Position numbers and translations under genes: made by a program
Source: Paraburkholderia bonniea
GTDB lineage: Bacteria; Pseudomonadota; Gammaproteobacteria; Burkholderiales; Burkholderiaceae
Assembly (NCBI RefSeq): GCF_009455625.1
Contig: NZ_QPEQ01000001.1
Span: 2,294,001 to 2,358,000, forward strand
Length of the DNA stretch: 64,000 bases
Direction of reading: 5' to 3'
Part shown: piece after piece, positions 13,548 through 22,315 of the stretch
Numbering within the stretch: position 1 is the first letter of the stretch
Layout: each line of letters opens with the position of its first letter
The notes under the pieces: generated by a model
Told to the model about the DNA's origin: nothing
What the model saw: the letters and a program-made list of their open reading frames with translations, nothing else
Databases searched by the model: none

Positions 13548-13943
13548 GGGGAACTCCTTGGGGGAACACCCTGTTGCCGTCCTGTTTATCCGGCCATGCA
13601 GCTGCGTCAAAGCGCATCAGATGATGCGCGCACAAGCTCGCATGGCGCGTAGACAGCGGACGTTACACTCGCCGGCCGCCCGCAGAGGCCGCCCACCTGC
13701 TTGCAGGAAGACGATGACTCAGCCCAGAAGGCGTAATAGACGGAAAAATGTAACGTTAGCGATGCGCGACGGATGAACGGGTAAAGCAGGCGCCAGGGTG
13801 CGGGTTGATAAGCTCAAACCTTCGAATTATAGCGCCAAAATACCCCGCTCTTCAAATCCAGGATGGCATGACGCGCTGCGAGCCAAGGCAGGAGCGGCAA
13901 ATAGCGGACTTCTGCGACATCCGGATAACAATGTTCCGCGCGC
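13548..13943. other. Intergenic region upstream of carA
   Basis: About 400 bp with no supportable gene, between the carA start and the MFS transporter stop, both on the minus strand. It must hold the carA promoter and leader. I see no clear attenuator or ARG/PUR-type operator; small in-frame ORFs here are shadows. Confidence 0.5.
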
Positions 13944-15161
13944 TTATGAGGACTTGGACAGTGCCCGGCTGGGCACGAAATACCAGATCGCGCTCAAAAC
14001 CTGCAGCACGAGCAAAAGACTCCACGCCGTCAGATGCGCCGCTGCCGGGTAATGGCCACCAGTGGTAGGCCACAGCGACAACACGGCCCCCACACCAAGC
14101 TGGAAGCCGAAAATCAGCAAAAAGATCACCAGCGTGAAGGTGGTATTGGCCCGGCCAATCAGGTGGGGCGGAAAATGCCGGGCAAGAATGGCATAGCTCA
14201 GAATTCCCGTGCCGCCAAAAATCCCATAGGCAGTCCACAGCAGGCCAGCAGGCAATGGCGCGCCAAACATAATTAACAGTTGCGCCACCACAAAAAGCAC
14301 CATCCCCGCGCCGCAAAACGCGTACAGCGACACGCCCCGCCGCTCCAGGCTACGCGCCGCCGCACCGAAACCGACACAGCCCGCCATCATCGCAAAACCC
14401 AAAACCGAAACTAGCGCCGCCGCTTTGCCCGGGGCGAGCCCGGCAACATCACGCAGCCACGCGCCAACCCATAACGACTGCATGGCATAAAACACCCCTT
14501 GCGTGACGACCGAAAACGACGCGATCTTCCAGAACGCGCCACTCTTCAGGATATGCAAAGTGCCCTTGAACTGGCCACCCAGGCTCGTCTGGCGATGGCT
14601 TTCACGCGTCTCAGGAACCAGCCGCCAGATGGCCACAGCAACCAGAATGGTCAGCACGCCCAGCGCCACGCACACCATGCGCCAGCTTGTCAGGCCCAGC
14701 ACCCAGGTCAACGGCGAACCAACGACGACCCCGCCCAGCCCACCAAGCGCCATCACAAGGCCATTCATCAGCGGCAAACGTCCTGCAGGGAAATACTGTG
14801 CCAGCGCCTTGAATGCCGCCCCAAGGCAGACCGACACACCCACGCCGATCAGCAGGCGCCCCGCCATCATCATCCCGACGCTGTGCGCCGCGCCAAACAA
14901 CCACGCCCCCGCAGCGGCGAAAAGCAGCGTGGCTGCCGTTACCCGACGTGAGCCGTAATGATCGAGCAACACACCCGCGGGAATTTGCGCACCGGCGAAG
15001 CCAAGAAAATACAGACTGGTCAGCAAGCCCAGATCGACTGCGGATAAACCCAGATCGTGCGTAATAAATGGCGCGAAGCCTAGATTGATGCCACGAAATA
15101 CATAAGAAACGAAATAACCAACAGAAAACAGCAAGAAAACGCGGAGCTGAGTTGAAGACAT
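13944..15161 (-). CDS. MFS family transporter
   Basis: Inner-membrane transporter of the major facilitator superfamily; substrate unknown. 405 residues from ATG 15161; the ORF is open 60 codons further but that part is not transporter-like. Twelve hydrophobic segments can be counted in two six-helix bundles. The loop 2-3 signature is D-HYGSRR (about residues 65-71), and helix 5 carries GLGGVVVGSPL. A GRL-type loop (FPAGRLPLMNG) precedes helix 5. Single gene between carA and mltD. Confidence 0.88.
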   Translation of the reverse strand: MSSTQLRVFLLFSVGYFVSYVFRGINLGFAPFITHDLGLSAVDLGLLTSLYFLGFAGAQIPAGVLLDHYGSRRVTAATLLFAAAGAWLFGAAHSVGMMMAGRLLIGVGVSVCLGAAFKALAQYFPAGRLPLMNGLVMALGGLGGVVVGSPLTWVLGLTSWRMVCVALGVLTILVAVAIWRLVPETRESHRQTSLGGQFKGTLHILKSGAFWKIASFSVVTQGVFYAMQSLWVGAWLRDVAGLAPGKAAALVSVLGFAMMAGCVGFGAAARSLERRGVSLYAFCGAGMVLFVVAQLLIMFGAPLPAGLLWTAYGIFGGTGILSYAILARHFPPHLIGRANTTFTLVIFLLIFGFQLGVGAVLSLWPTTGGHYPAAAHLTAWSLLLVLQVLSAIWYFVPSRALSKSS

Positions 15162-15426
15162 AGCGTGAGGGAAACTTACCGTTCTAACGAAAGCGCAAAC
15201 GATAAAGGAATAAGCGCCATTGAGAAAGCAGGCCTTAAACAAAACGTTTGCTGAAAATGGAAATAAAAATGCCGTCATCGCATGGATAACGGCATTAGAG
15301 AAACAGCATGGCCAGCGTGGCTTCAGGCAACGCCCCCGCAACGCATTCTGCTGTCAGGGGATGCCGCTACGAGCCACGCCTGGCTACTGGCGCGCAAGCA
15401 CCTTGACGTAACCCGGGATGCGCTAA

Positions 15427-17061
15427 TTAACTACGCGTTGCTCCAGCCTTCGCTGTCTTTTTCGCCGAAACCGGTGTGGCCTTCACCGCCGGCTTGCTTT
15501 TCGCGGCCTTCGAGGACGCATTGACAGCGCCGGACACAGCGCGCGTTTTCTTGTTATCACGGGAGGCATTCTTGCCAGCAACGGCTCGCGTGCCGACTTT
15601 CTCCGCACGAGCGCCCCGGACATTAGTCGAGATCCGTTGCGGACCTGGCTCGCTGGGCAGCGCCCGGCCCACCGGCACGTGCAGCACCACCACCTGGCCG
15701 GGAGCAAGCGTGTTCCCGTGCGATTTGTTCCATGACTTCAGTTGCGCCACCGAAACGCCATAGCGCACAGCCAGTGCCGCGAGAGTCTGCTTGCGCCGGA
15801 CCCGGATCAACATCTTGCGGGTATCAGGCACATCCGGCTCCATCGCCAGCATCCCGCTTTCAGCAATATCCGCACTGATATCTTCATCATCGTCACCGCG
15901 CGGCACGACGATGACAGAACCCGGCTTCAGACGCATCCCCGCTGGGATTTTGTTGACGGCCATTAACGTGGATGGGTCTACGCCAATCTTTTGCGCAATA
16001 GCAGCTGGGCGAGCACGCTCTGTCACCGTATAAGTCGTCCACGAGGACAATGAGCCCGTATACGTTTTTAAATTACGTTCAAACGCACTGGCGTTATCAA
16101 ACGGCAACAAGATTTGCGGCTGCGTTGCACCGAGAATCACGGGCTTTCTGAACGACGGATTGAGCGAGCGGAATTCATCGCTGGTCATGTTCGCCAACCT
16201 GGCCGCTGTATCGACATCGATATCGTGCGAGGTGGTCACTGTCACAAAATAAGGATGGTTCGGAATCTCGGGTAACGTCAGACCAAAAGCCCGGGGATTC
16301 GCCACGATATTTTTGACTGCCTGCAGCTTGGGCACGTAATTGCGTGTTTCGTTAGGCATGCGCAGGCTTTGATAATCAGTTGGCAAGCCCGCTGCTGTAT
16401 TGCGCGCTATCGCGCGCTGCACATTGCCCTCACCCCAGTTATAAGCTGCCAGCGCGAGATACCAGTCGCCAAACATGTCATGCAGGCGCGACAGATAATC
16501 GAGAGCCGCACTCGTCGAGGCCAGCACATCACGGCGCTCGTCTTGCCACATGTTCTGCTTAAGGTTGTACGAGCGACCCGTACCCGGGATGAACTGCCAC
16601 ATGCCAGCCGCCTTTGCCACAGACAGTGCCTGCGGGTTATAGGCAGACTCGATAAACGGCAGCAATGCCAGCTCGGTCGGCATATGCCGCGCCTCAAGCT
16701 CTTCGACGATGTGATACAGGTATTTTTGCGAGCGCCCAGTCATGCGCTCAACGTATTCAGGACGCTGGGCGTACCAGTTACCCTGCATATCCACCAGATC
16801 GCTTTGTAGATCAGGCATCTGGAAACCGCGACGGATCCGGCCCCAAAGATCGCTATCCGCGCTCGTTAACTGAGTGACGGAACCCTGATCGACATTAATA
16901 GTTTCTTTGGCGCTAGCGGTGCGGCGCAGCGCGTCTGCGACGGCTTGCTGGCTAGCTGGATTGAGGGAACTGGTGACAGGAGAAGGCTGCTTCGTTACCG
17001 GATTTGGGCTTGCGCAAGCAGCAAGCGTTAAGACCAGTAACGCACTGAAAATAAATCGCAT
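15427..17061 (-). CDS. mltD: Membrane-bound lytic murein transglycosylase D
   Basis: Cleaves glycan strands of peptidoglycan to 1,6-anhydromuropeptides at the outer membrane. About 544 residues from ATG 17061. Lipoprotein signal with lipobox LTLAAC near residues 12-17; SLT domain with catalytic Glu in LLPFIESAYNPQA and the AAGMWQFIPGTG block, then AYNWGEGNV; two LysM-like regions follow (about residues 325-375 and 400-450). The Lys/Ala-rich basic tail (KKTRAVSG..., KSKPAVKATP) is long and probably disordered. Upstream of it, minus strand, is gloB. Confidence 0.94.
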   Translation of the reverse strand: MRFIFSALLVLTLAACASPNPVTKQPSPVTSSLNPASQQAVADALRRTASAKETINVDQGSVTQLTSADSDLWGRIRRGFQMPDLQSDLVDMQGNWYAQRPEYVERMTGRSQKYLYHIVEELEARHMPTELALLPFIESAYNPQALSVAKAAGMWQFIPGTGRSYNLKQNMWQDERRDVLASTSAALDYLSRLHDMFGDWYLALAAYNWGEGNVQRAIARNTAAGLPTDYQSLRMPNETRNYVPKLQAVKNIVANPRAFGLTLPEIPNHPYFVTVTTSHDIDVDTAARLANMTSDEFRSLNPSFRKPVILGATQPQILLPFDNASAFERNLKTYTGSLSSWTTYTVTERARPAAIAQKIGVDPSTLMAVNKIPAGMRLKPGSVIVVPRGDDDEDISADIAESGMLAMEPDVPDTRKMLIRVRRKQTLAALAVRYGVSVAQLKSWNKSHGNTLAPGQVVVLHVPVGRALPSEPGPQRISTNVRGARAEKVGTRAVAGKNASRDNKKTRAVSGAVNASSKAAKSKPAVKATPVSAKKTAKAGATRS

Positions 17062-17220
17062 GAACGTTTTGTGCTTCAGAAAGGGGCTGGAATTTGCAGC
17101 CGATAGTATCGAAAGCATGACGTTCACGTCAATCGGAAAAATAAGAAAAACCCAAACAAATCTTAGGCTTGGAGAATTTTTTACATTTTTAAGATGAACT
17201 TTTTGGGCGGCTGGTTTGTT

Positions 17221-18012
17221 TTAACGAAAACGGTTTTTCCATTCACGCATCAAAGTAAATGCGGCCAGCCGGTCTGGCACTGCTTGATGTAACTCTAATG
17301 CCAGCACCTCCCTGATTTCAGGGCTAGTGGTGCGCAGAAAAGGATTCACCGCACGCTCGTGGGCAACGGTGGTCGGTAAAGTGGGCAAACCTTGGGCGCG
17401 CAGCGTTTCAGCTTTGACGCGCCAGGCGTGAAGTTCTGCATTCCCGGGCTCGCACGCCAGCGCAAAGCGGATATTGGACAAGGTGTATTCGTGGGCGCAA
17501 TGAACCAGGGTAGACCCAGGCAGCGCAGTGAGTGCGTCGAGTGAAGTCAGCATTTGCGCCGGCGTCCCCTCGAAAAGACGACCGCAACCGCAGGAAAAAA
17601 GCGTGTCGCCACAAAAAAGGTGCGCCTGGCCAGCCGGGTCCGAAGCCTGAAAATAAGCAATATGCCCCCGCGTATGACCCGGCACATCCAGCACCGAAAA
17701 TTCGAGCGCTGGTGCCGTGAGATTCACCCGGTCAGCAACCCCCAGACGGTGCGTGACATGCTCGATGGCCTCACCAGCCGGACCATACACCGGCACCGCC
17801 TGGCCATTCAGCAGATCAGCCACGCCGCCGACGTGATCGAAGTGATGGTGCGTGAGTAGAATAGCGCTCAGTCGCCAGCCCCGTTGCGCCAGATAGGCGC
17901 GGACCGGGGCGGCATCCCCCGGATCGACGGCCACCGCATACGTGCCGTCTGATACCAGCCAGATGTAGTTGTCCTCGAAAGCCGGGACGGGTACGTACTC
18001 AAGCGCATTCAT
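17221..18012 (-). CDS. gloB: Hydroxyacylglutathione hydrolase (glyoxalase II)
   Basis: Hydrolyses S-lactoylglutathione to lactate and glutathione in methylglyoxal detoxification. 263 residues from ATG 18012 (MNALEYVPVPAFEDNYIWL, the family start); upstream codons are not conserved. Metallo-beta-lactamase fold with THHHFDHVGG, the VPGHTRGHI strand, FCGDTLFSCGCGR, and the C-terminal HEYT. Starts 18 bp from the divergent methyltransferase gene, so the promoters must overlap or lie inside the coding regions. Confidence 0.96.
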   Translation of the reverse strand: MNALEYVPVPAFEDNYIWLVSDGTYAVAVDPGDAAPVRAYLAQRGWRLSAILLTHHHFDHVGGVADLLNGQAVPVYGPAGEAIEHVTHRLGVADRVNLTAPALEFSVLDVPGHTRGHIAYFQASDPAGQAHLFCGDTLFSCGCGRLFEGTPAQMLTSLDALTALPGSTLVHCAHEYTLSNIRFALACEPGNAELHAWRVKAETLRAQGLPTLPTTVAHERAVNPFLRTTSPEIREVLALELHQAVPDRLAAFTLMREWKNRFR

Positions 18013-18030
18013 AGGCAACGCATTCCCGAT

Positions 18031-18846
18031 ATGTCTAACCGACCGATTATAGACTGGCCCGCATGGACCAATTCGCCCCCCGGGCGCTACGTTCTTCAAT
18101 GGGAGCAAGCGCAACTCGACCGTGTGGTGTCGGATGTGTTCGGCTATCACGCGCTCCAGCTTGGCCTGCCGCAACTCGATGCGCTGCGTGAAAACCGGAT
18201 GCCCTGCCGCGGTCTAGTGCTGGATGCCGCTAGCGGCGCGAGCCTGCCCTATACCCTGCCGCCCGCCACGATCAGCACAGCCGGTGCGCAACATGCCCCC
18301 GCCAACCGCAGCGCCATCTGGTGCGACCTGCTCGATTTGCCGTTCGAAGCCCAAAGCGTTGATCTGATCGTGATGCCTCATACGCTGGAATTCACGAGCG
18401 ACCCCCATCGCCTGCTGCGCGAGGCGGAACGTGTGCTGGTGCCAGAAGGCCAACTGGTCATCCTCGGCTTTAATTCACTTTCGCTCTGGGGCGCACGGCA
18501 ATCCGTTGGCAAGGTAACCAGCCGCCCATTTGTCCCCGCGACTCACGACCTGATTGCCTTCACGCGCCTAAAAGACTGGATCAAGCTGCTCGGATTCGAC
18601 CTTGAACGCGGACGCTTCGGCTGTTATCGTCCCCCCCTCGCCAGCGACCAGTGGCTCGCGCGCTATGCGTTTATGGAAGCAGCTGGCGACCGCTGGTGGC
18701 CGATTTTCGGTGCGGCCTACATGATTAAGGCCGTCAAACGCGTGCGCGGCATGCACCTCGTGGGGCCACTGAAAGTCAAAAAAGCCGTTTTACCCTCCGG
18801 ACTCACGCCGGCCGCCACACCCAACACCCGCAACCACACCGAATGA
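18031..18846 (+). CDS. SAM-dependent methyltransferase (type 11 fold)
   Basis: 271 residues. The Rossmann motif I region is degenerate ([12 protein letters not shown]); later motifs are clear: [19 protein letters not shown] and [20 protein letters not shown]. The substrate is unknown; proteins of this kind are regularly found between gloB and rnhA in proteobacteria. The stop overlaps the rnhA start (ATGA), so the two are coupled. Confidence 0.9.
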   Translation: MSNRPIIDWPAWTNSPPGRYVLQWEQAQLDRVVSDVFGYHALQLGLPQLDALRENRMPCRGLVLDAASGASLPYTLPPATISTAGAQHAPANRSAIWCDLLDLPFEAQSVDLIVMPHTLEFTSDPHRLLREAERVLVPEGQLVILGFNSLSLWGARQSVGKVTSRPFVPATHDLIAFTRLKDWIKLLGFDLERGRFGCYRPPLASDQWLARYAFMEAAGDRWWPIFGAAYMIKAVKRVRGMHLVGPLKVKKAVLPSGLTPAATPNTRNHTE

Positions 18847-19292
18847 CGACCGACATCATTGACATCTTTACTGACGGCGCCTGCAAGGGCAATCCTGGCC
18901 CTGGCGGCTGGGGCGCGCTACTGCGCTTTGGCGCGCAGGAAAAAGAACTATTCGGGGGGGAACCCAACACCACCAATAACCGGATGGAACTGATGGCCGT
19001 GATTGCTGCACTTGAAGCGTTAAAGCGCTCTTGCAAAGCCGTCGTACATACCGATTCGCAATATGTGCAGAAAGGCATTAGCGAATGGATTCACGGCTGG
19101 AAAAAGAAAAACTGGATGACCGCCGCGAAAACCCCAGTGAAAAACGCCGATTTGTGGAAACGGCTAGATGCGCTGGTGCAACAGCATGAAATCGAATGGC
19201 GCTGGGTCAAAGGTCACGCTGGCCACCCCGAAAATGAACGTGCCGACGCGCTAGCCAACCAGGGCGTGGCTACGCTGCTCGCAAAAGCGTGA
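18843..19292 (+). CDS. rnhA: Ribonuclease HI
   Basis: Degrades RNA in RNA-DNA hybrids. 149 residues, normal length. Catalytic carboxylates are in [16 protein letters not shown] (Asp), NRMELMAVI (Glu) and [11 protein letters not shown] (Asp), with the C-terminal Asp in [11 protein letters not shown]. The ATG overlaps the methyltransferase stop; dnaQ follows 64 nt on, a conserved order. Confidence 0.98.
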   Translation: MTTDIIDIFTDGACKGNPGPGGWGALLRFGAQEKELFGGEPNTTNNRMELMAVIAALEALKRSCKAVVHTDSQYVQKGISEWIHGWKKKNWMTAAKTPVKNADLWKRLDALVQQHEIEWRWVKGHAGHPENERADALANQGVATLLAKA

Positions 19293-19356
19293 TTCATCGA
19301 CGTCTTAAGCGCCCCCTTCCCTCTTCTTTCCACGTCTTAAAGCAGGTTCATTCGAT

Positions 19357-20073
19357 ATGCGTCAACTTATTCTCGATACCGAAACCACCGGCCTGAACCC
19401 ACGCAATGGCGACCGCATTATCGAAATCGGCTGCGTCGAGCTGCTGAACCGCCGCCTGACCGGCAAAAATCTGCATCTCTACATCAACCCGGAACGCGAC
19501 AGCGATCCAGGCGCACTGGCGGTTCACGGGCTAACGACCGAGTTTCTGAGCGACAAGCCGAAATTTGCCGAGATCGCAGAGCAGCTCCGTGACTTTGTTC
19601 AGGGCGCAGAGCTCATCATTCATAACGCACCATTCGACATTGGCTTTCTTAATGCTGAATTCGCCCGGCTAGACTTGCCGCCGTTCGACCAGCATTGCGA
19701 TGGCGTTATCGACACGCTCGCGCAAGCCAAAGGCATGTTCCCCGGCAAGCGCAATTCGCTGGATGCGCTGTGCGACCGCTTTGGCATCAACAATGCACAC
19801 CGCACGCTGCACGGCGCGCTGCTCGATTCTGAATTGCTCGCGGACGTTTATCTAGCCATGACCCGGGGCCAGGAAAATCTGGTGATCGAACTGGAAAGCG
19901 ATGTGCCAGTGCATGACGATGCAGCACCGGTACCCAATGTGGCGCTAGAAACGCTGGACTTGCTGGTGCTTGCCGCCGACGAGGAAGAACTGGCCGCGCA
20001 TCAGGCAATTCTCGATGGACTGGACCGGGCACTCAAGGCAAGCAGTGTGTGGCGCGCAGCGGCTAAGGCCTGA
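19357..20073 (+). CDS. dnaQ: DNA polymerase III epsilon subunit
   Basis: 3'-5' proofreading exonuclease of the replicative polymerase. 238 residues. DEDDh motifs: Exo I LDTETTGLNP, Exo II in HNAPFDIGFLNAEF, Exo III HRTLHGALLDSELLADVY. The C-terminal ~60 residues are the polymerase-binding tail, less conserved. Last host gene before the tRNA and prophage. Confidence 0.97.
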   Translation: MRQLILDTETTGLNPRNGDRIIEIGCVELLNRRLTGKNLHLYINPERDSDPGALAVHGLTTEFLSDKPKFAEIAEQLRDFVQGAELIIHNAPFDIGFLNAEFARLDLPPFDQHCDGVIDTLAQAKGMFPGKRNSLDALCDRFGINNAHRTLHGALLDSELLADVYLAMTRGQENLVIELESDVPVHDDAAPVPNVALETLDLLVLAADEEELAAHQAILDGLDRALKASSVWRAAAKA

Positions 20074-20155
20074 TGCTGAAGTGGTGCCGGTAGCGACAGC
20101 CGCACATGAGCCTGATCCGCAGCGATTTAAACTTAGGCTACTGTGCAAAAAATGC

Positions 20156-20184
20156 TTTACCGGGTGCTGTTGTACTGACATAAT
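20156..20184 (+). promoter_or_regulatory. Putative sigma-70 promoter of tRNA-Val
   Basis: TTTACC at 20156-20161 and CATAAT at 20179-20184 with a 17-bp spacer; transcription would start about 6 nt before the tRNA. Position fits; the -35 box is a weak match. Confidence 0.5.
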
Positions 20185-20196
20185 AGAAAACTATTC

Positions 20197-20271
20197 GGGC
20201 GGTTAGCTCAGTGGTAGAGCACTGCCTTCACACGGCAGGGGTCACAGGTTCAAACCCTGTACCGCCCACCA
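20197..20271 (+). tRNA. tRNA-Val (anticodon CAC)
   Basis: 75 nt including encoded CCA. The acceptor stem GGGCGGT pairs with ACCGCCC. D arm AGCTCAGTGGTAGAGC; anticodon arm CTGCC-TTCACAC-GGCAG gives anticodon CAC (GUG codons); T arm ACAGG-TTCAAAC-CCTGT. The prophage entered at its 3' half and the tRNA is kept intact on the left. Confidence 0.97.
20227..20271 (+). repeat. attL, prophage attachment site
   Basis: 45 bp from the anticodon loop to the CCA end of tRNA-Val, identical to 55552-55596. The integrase gene starts its 3' end 55 bp to the right, the usual int-next-to-att arrangement. Confidence 0.95.
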
Positions 20272-20325
20272 GTTAAATCAAGTACTTAGCTAGAGACAGC
20301 GCCACACGGCCTGTCTCTGGTGTAG

Positions 20326-21405
20326 CTAAAGTACAGCTAGCTTCGGCATGTCCGTTGCTTTTGTGTGCGGTTTGACCCAAAGCGCCAGATGATCGGCAGC
20401 AAGGTGCGCGTACCGCAACACCATTTCCATAGAGTTCCATCCCCCGAGCTCCATCAGTACTTGCAGTGGCGTGCCGCGCTGCACATGCCAGCTCGCCCAT
20501 GTATGACGAAGGTCATGCCATCGGAAATCATGAATATCAGCGCGTTGCAGCGCTTTTTTCCATGCAGCCGTTGTTGTTTGATAAACCGGCTTTCCTTTAT
20601 AAACAAACACGCTTTCCAGATGCGCCGGGTGCCGTTGCTTCGGGAGCTGTCGTCGCAGCACAGCCACCGCTGTATCCGATAGCGGAACAGTAATTGCCTT
20701 CCGAGCTTTCGCCTGATCCGCGTGAATCCAAGCGACGCGCCGAATCAGGTCGACCTGTGACCATTGCAATCCTGTAACGTTGGCTCGTCGTAACCCGGTT
20801 TCAAGGCCAAATTGCGCCATATCCGCAAGATGAACGGGCAACTCCTTGATCAGCCGGTCTGCCTCACGATGCGTGAGCCAGCGAATACGCCTAACGATTG
20901 TCTTTAACGGTTTGTACACCGGCGCGCGATCCAGCCATTCTCGCTCCACTGCTGCATTCAAAACTGCAACGAGAACGCCGATAACCCGCCGCACAGTGCC
21001 TTCACGAACCGTTCGTCCAATGGGCTTAACGCCAGTGCGAGTGCGGACCACGATGACTTCTTTCTGTTTTGCCCGCGCAATCGCGTCAATTCGTTGACGA
21101 TCAATATCTGTCAGCAAAACGCCAGACAAATGCTTGTCAAGCCAGCGCAGATGCGTCTTGCTCGTTTCCAGGCTCGCAACGCCCTTCCGATCCGTCAGGT
21201 ATTCCAGCACAGCATCGTTCCATGTGTAGCTTGGCTTTCGGCCAAGTTTCGATTGATCCCAAAGACCCGCTTTCAGCCGGTCGTAGAATTCCTTCGCACG
21301 CTTTTTATCGCTGGTTCCAGTGCTGCCCTGTAACGGCGTTCCGCCTCCAGGGGGGTACAGCTTGTAATACCAGTTCGGGCTTCGACTCCGTTTATAGAGC
21401 GACAT
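20326..21405 (-). CDS. int: Tyrosine-type site-specific integrase
   Basis: Recombines phage and bacterial att sites. 359 residues. N-terminal arm-binding part MSLYKRSRSPNWYYKLYPP, a core-binding SAM-like domain (about residues 55-150), and a catalytic domain with Arg in ETGLRRANVTGL, His-x-x-Arg in HDLRHTWASWH, the following GGW, and the nucleophile Tyr in LRYAHLA. Its start lies inside the end of the upstream HTH gene (overlap 21273-21405), so expression is likely coupled. Confidence 0.95.
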   Translation of the reverse strand: MSLYKRSRSPNWYYKLYPPGGGTPLQGSTGTSDKKRAKEFYDRLKAGLWDQSKLGRKPSYTWNDAVLEYLTDRKGVASLETSKTHLRWLDKHLSGVLLTDIDRQRIDAIARAKQKEVIVVRTRTGVKPIGRTVREGTVRRVIGVLVAVLNAAVEREWLDRAPVYKPLKTIVRRIRWLTHREADRLIKELPVHLADMAQFGLETGLRRANVTGLQWSQVDLIRRVAWIHADQAKARKAITVPLSDTAVAVLRRQLPKQRHPAHLESVFVYKGKPVYQTTTAAWKKALQRADIHDFRWHDLRHTWASWHVQRGTPLQVLMELGGWNSMEMVLRYAHLAADHLALWVKPHTKATDMPKLAVL

Positions 21406-21626
21406 TTTTTGACTTCCTCATTGTGGTCGCCTTGCACAAGGCGCGGGATCCATTCTCCCGCCAGATAACGCTGCAGGGCAACCAGCGAGAAGATCCAGCG
21501 TTTTCCGACTTTGCGGCCCGGCAGCTCGCCGGCCTTCGCTTTCAGTCGCACCGTTTCAGGATGGGCGTGCAGCAGCGCCGCCGCGTCGGCCAGCGTCAAC
21601 GTCAGCGTTTTCGCATCGGCATCCAT
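21273..21626 (-). CDS. Helix-turn-helix protein, excisionase-like
   Basis: About 117 residues from ATG 21626, preceded by GGAGGG. Residues 5-50 form an HTH of the excisionase/MerR-like type (TLADAAALLHAHPETVRLKAKAGELPGRKVGKRW), which reads as target-sequence recognition by a small DNA-binding protein. The last ~45 residues are encoded in the region shared with integrase in another frame and may not matter. The ATG overlaps the preceding ORF's stop (TGATG). Likely a directionality factor or regulator of int. Confidence 0.7.
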   Translation of the reverse strand: MDADAKTLTLTLADAAALLHAHPETVRLKAKAGELPGRKVGKRWIFSLVALQRYLAGEWIPRLVQGDHNEEVKKCRSINGVEARTGITSCTPLEAERRYRAALEPAIKSVRRNSTTG

Positions 21627-22315
21627 CAGCCCGCCCTCCGAGGGGCGCTGCGGCGGACCACACACAGCGCAACACGTGGACGCGTGGCTTGCCTATGCGG
21701 CAAACATAAGCATTTGATTTTATTGAATTTATTTTCCATCAGTTGCCACGAGTCAGGCCATTCCGACCTGTGTAACTCATGGCCTAAAAAATAGGCAGCC
21801 TCGCTAACTGATGGCAAAAAATTCACTATTGATGGCATGGGTATAGGATCAGTTTTCGCTTCTTCATCGCCTTCTTTCTTCTTCTTTTTCAATAAGTTAG
21901 AGAGAGAAGAAAGAGATAGAACGCGAAAAATGCAGAAAACCCGACTAGCGGCAAAAACGGCCCGATTGATGGCAAATAACGCCCAACTCATGTCGGCACT
22001 TCTCTCAAGAATCAATGACTTAGCGGCGACAACCAGCAAAAACCACGTGTTATTTGTGCTGCCCGCCCTCTGCCATTGGCAAAATCCGCCTGCCAGGCCC
22101 CCGCTCTTCCCAGTTATCGCCGTTGCCCAGCCGTTTTTATTCGCGGGGGGAACGGGGGGAAGTAACCCAGGCAGCGTGCACCGGGTGACGCGCGCCATTC
22201 GCTGCGCGCATTGACTTGCGTCAACAGAACCCGAATCCAGGGCCGCTACGCGGCCTGAATGAACAAGACCAGGGGCACGGCCGCACAGCGCCCGTGAACA
22301 CGGTGAAAGCGTCAT
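21626..22315 (-). CDS. Hypothetical protein coupled to primase
   Basis: 229 residues. No domain identified with confidence; the part WATAITGKSGGLAGGF and the mixed polar/Cys-rich N-terminus vaguely recall small Ash/Icd-like phage proteins. A lysine run LLKKKKKEGDEE sits near residue 145. The case for a real gene is the punctuation: its ATG overlaps the primase stop (ATGA), and its TGA overlaps the next gene's ATG (TGATG), giving one tightly packed operon. Codon use looks unusual, so uncertainty remains. Confidence 0.5.
   Translation of the reverse strand: MTLSPCSRALCGRAPGLVHSGRVAALDSGSVDASQCAQRMARVTRCTLPGLLPPVPPANKNGWATAITGKSGGLAGGFCQWQRAGSTNNTWFLLVVAAKSLILERSADMSWALFAINRAVFAASRVFCIFRVLSLSSLSNLLKKKKKEGDEEAKTDPIPMPSIVNFLPSVSEAAYFLGHELHRSEWPDSWQLMENKFNKIKCLCLPHRQATRPRVALCVVRRSAPRRAG

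Noticed and set aside
20097..20196. Possible dnaQ terminator before tRNA
   Set aside because: No convincing stem with a T run seen; the AT-rich part is better read as the tRNA promoter.
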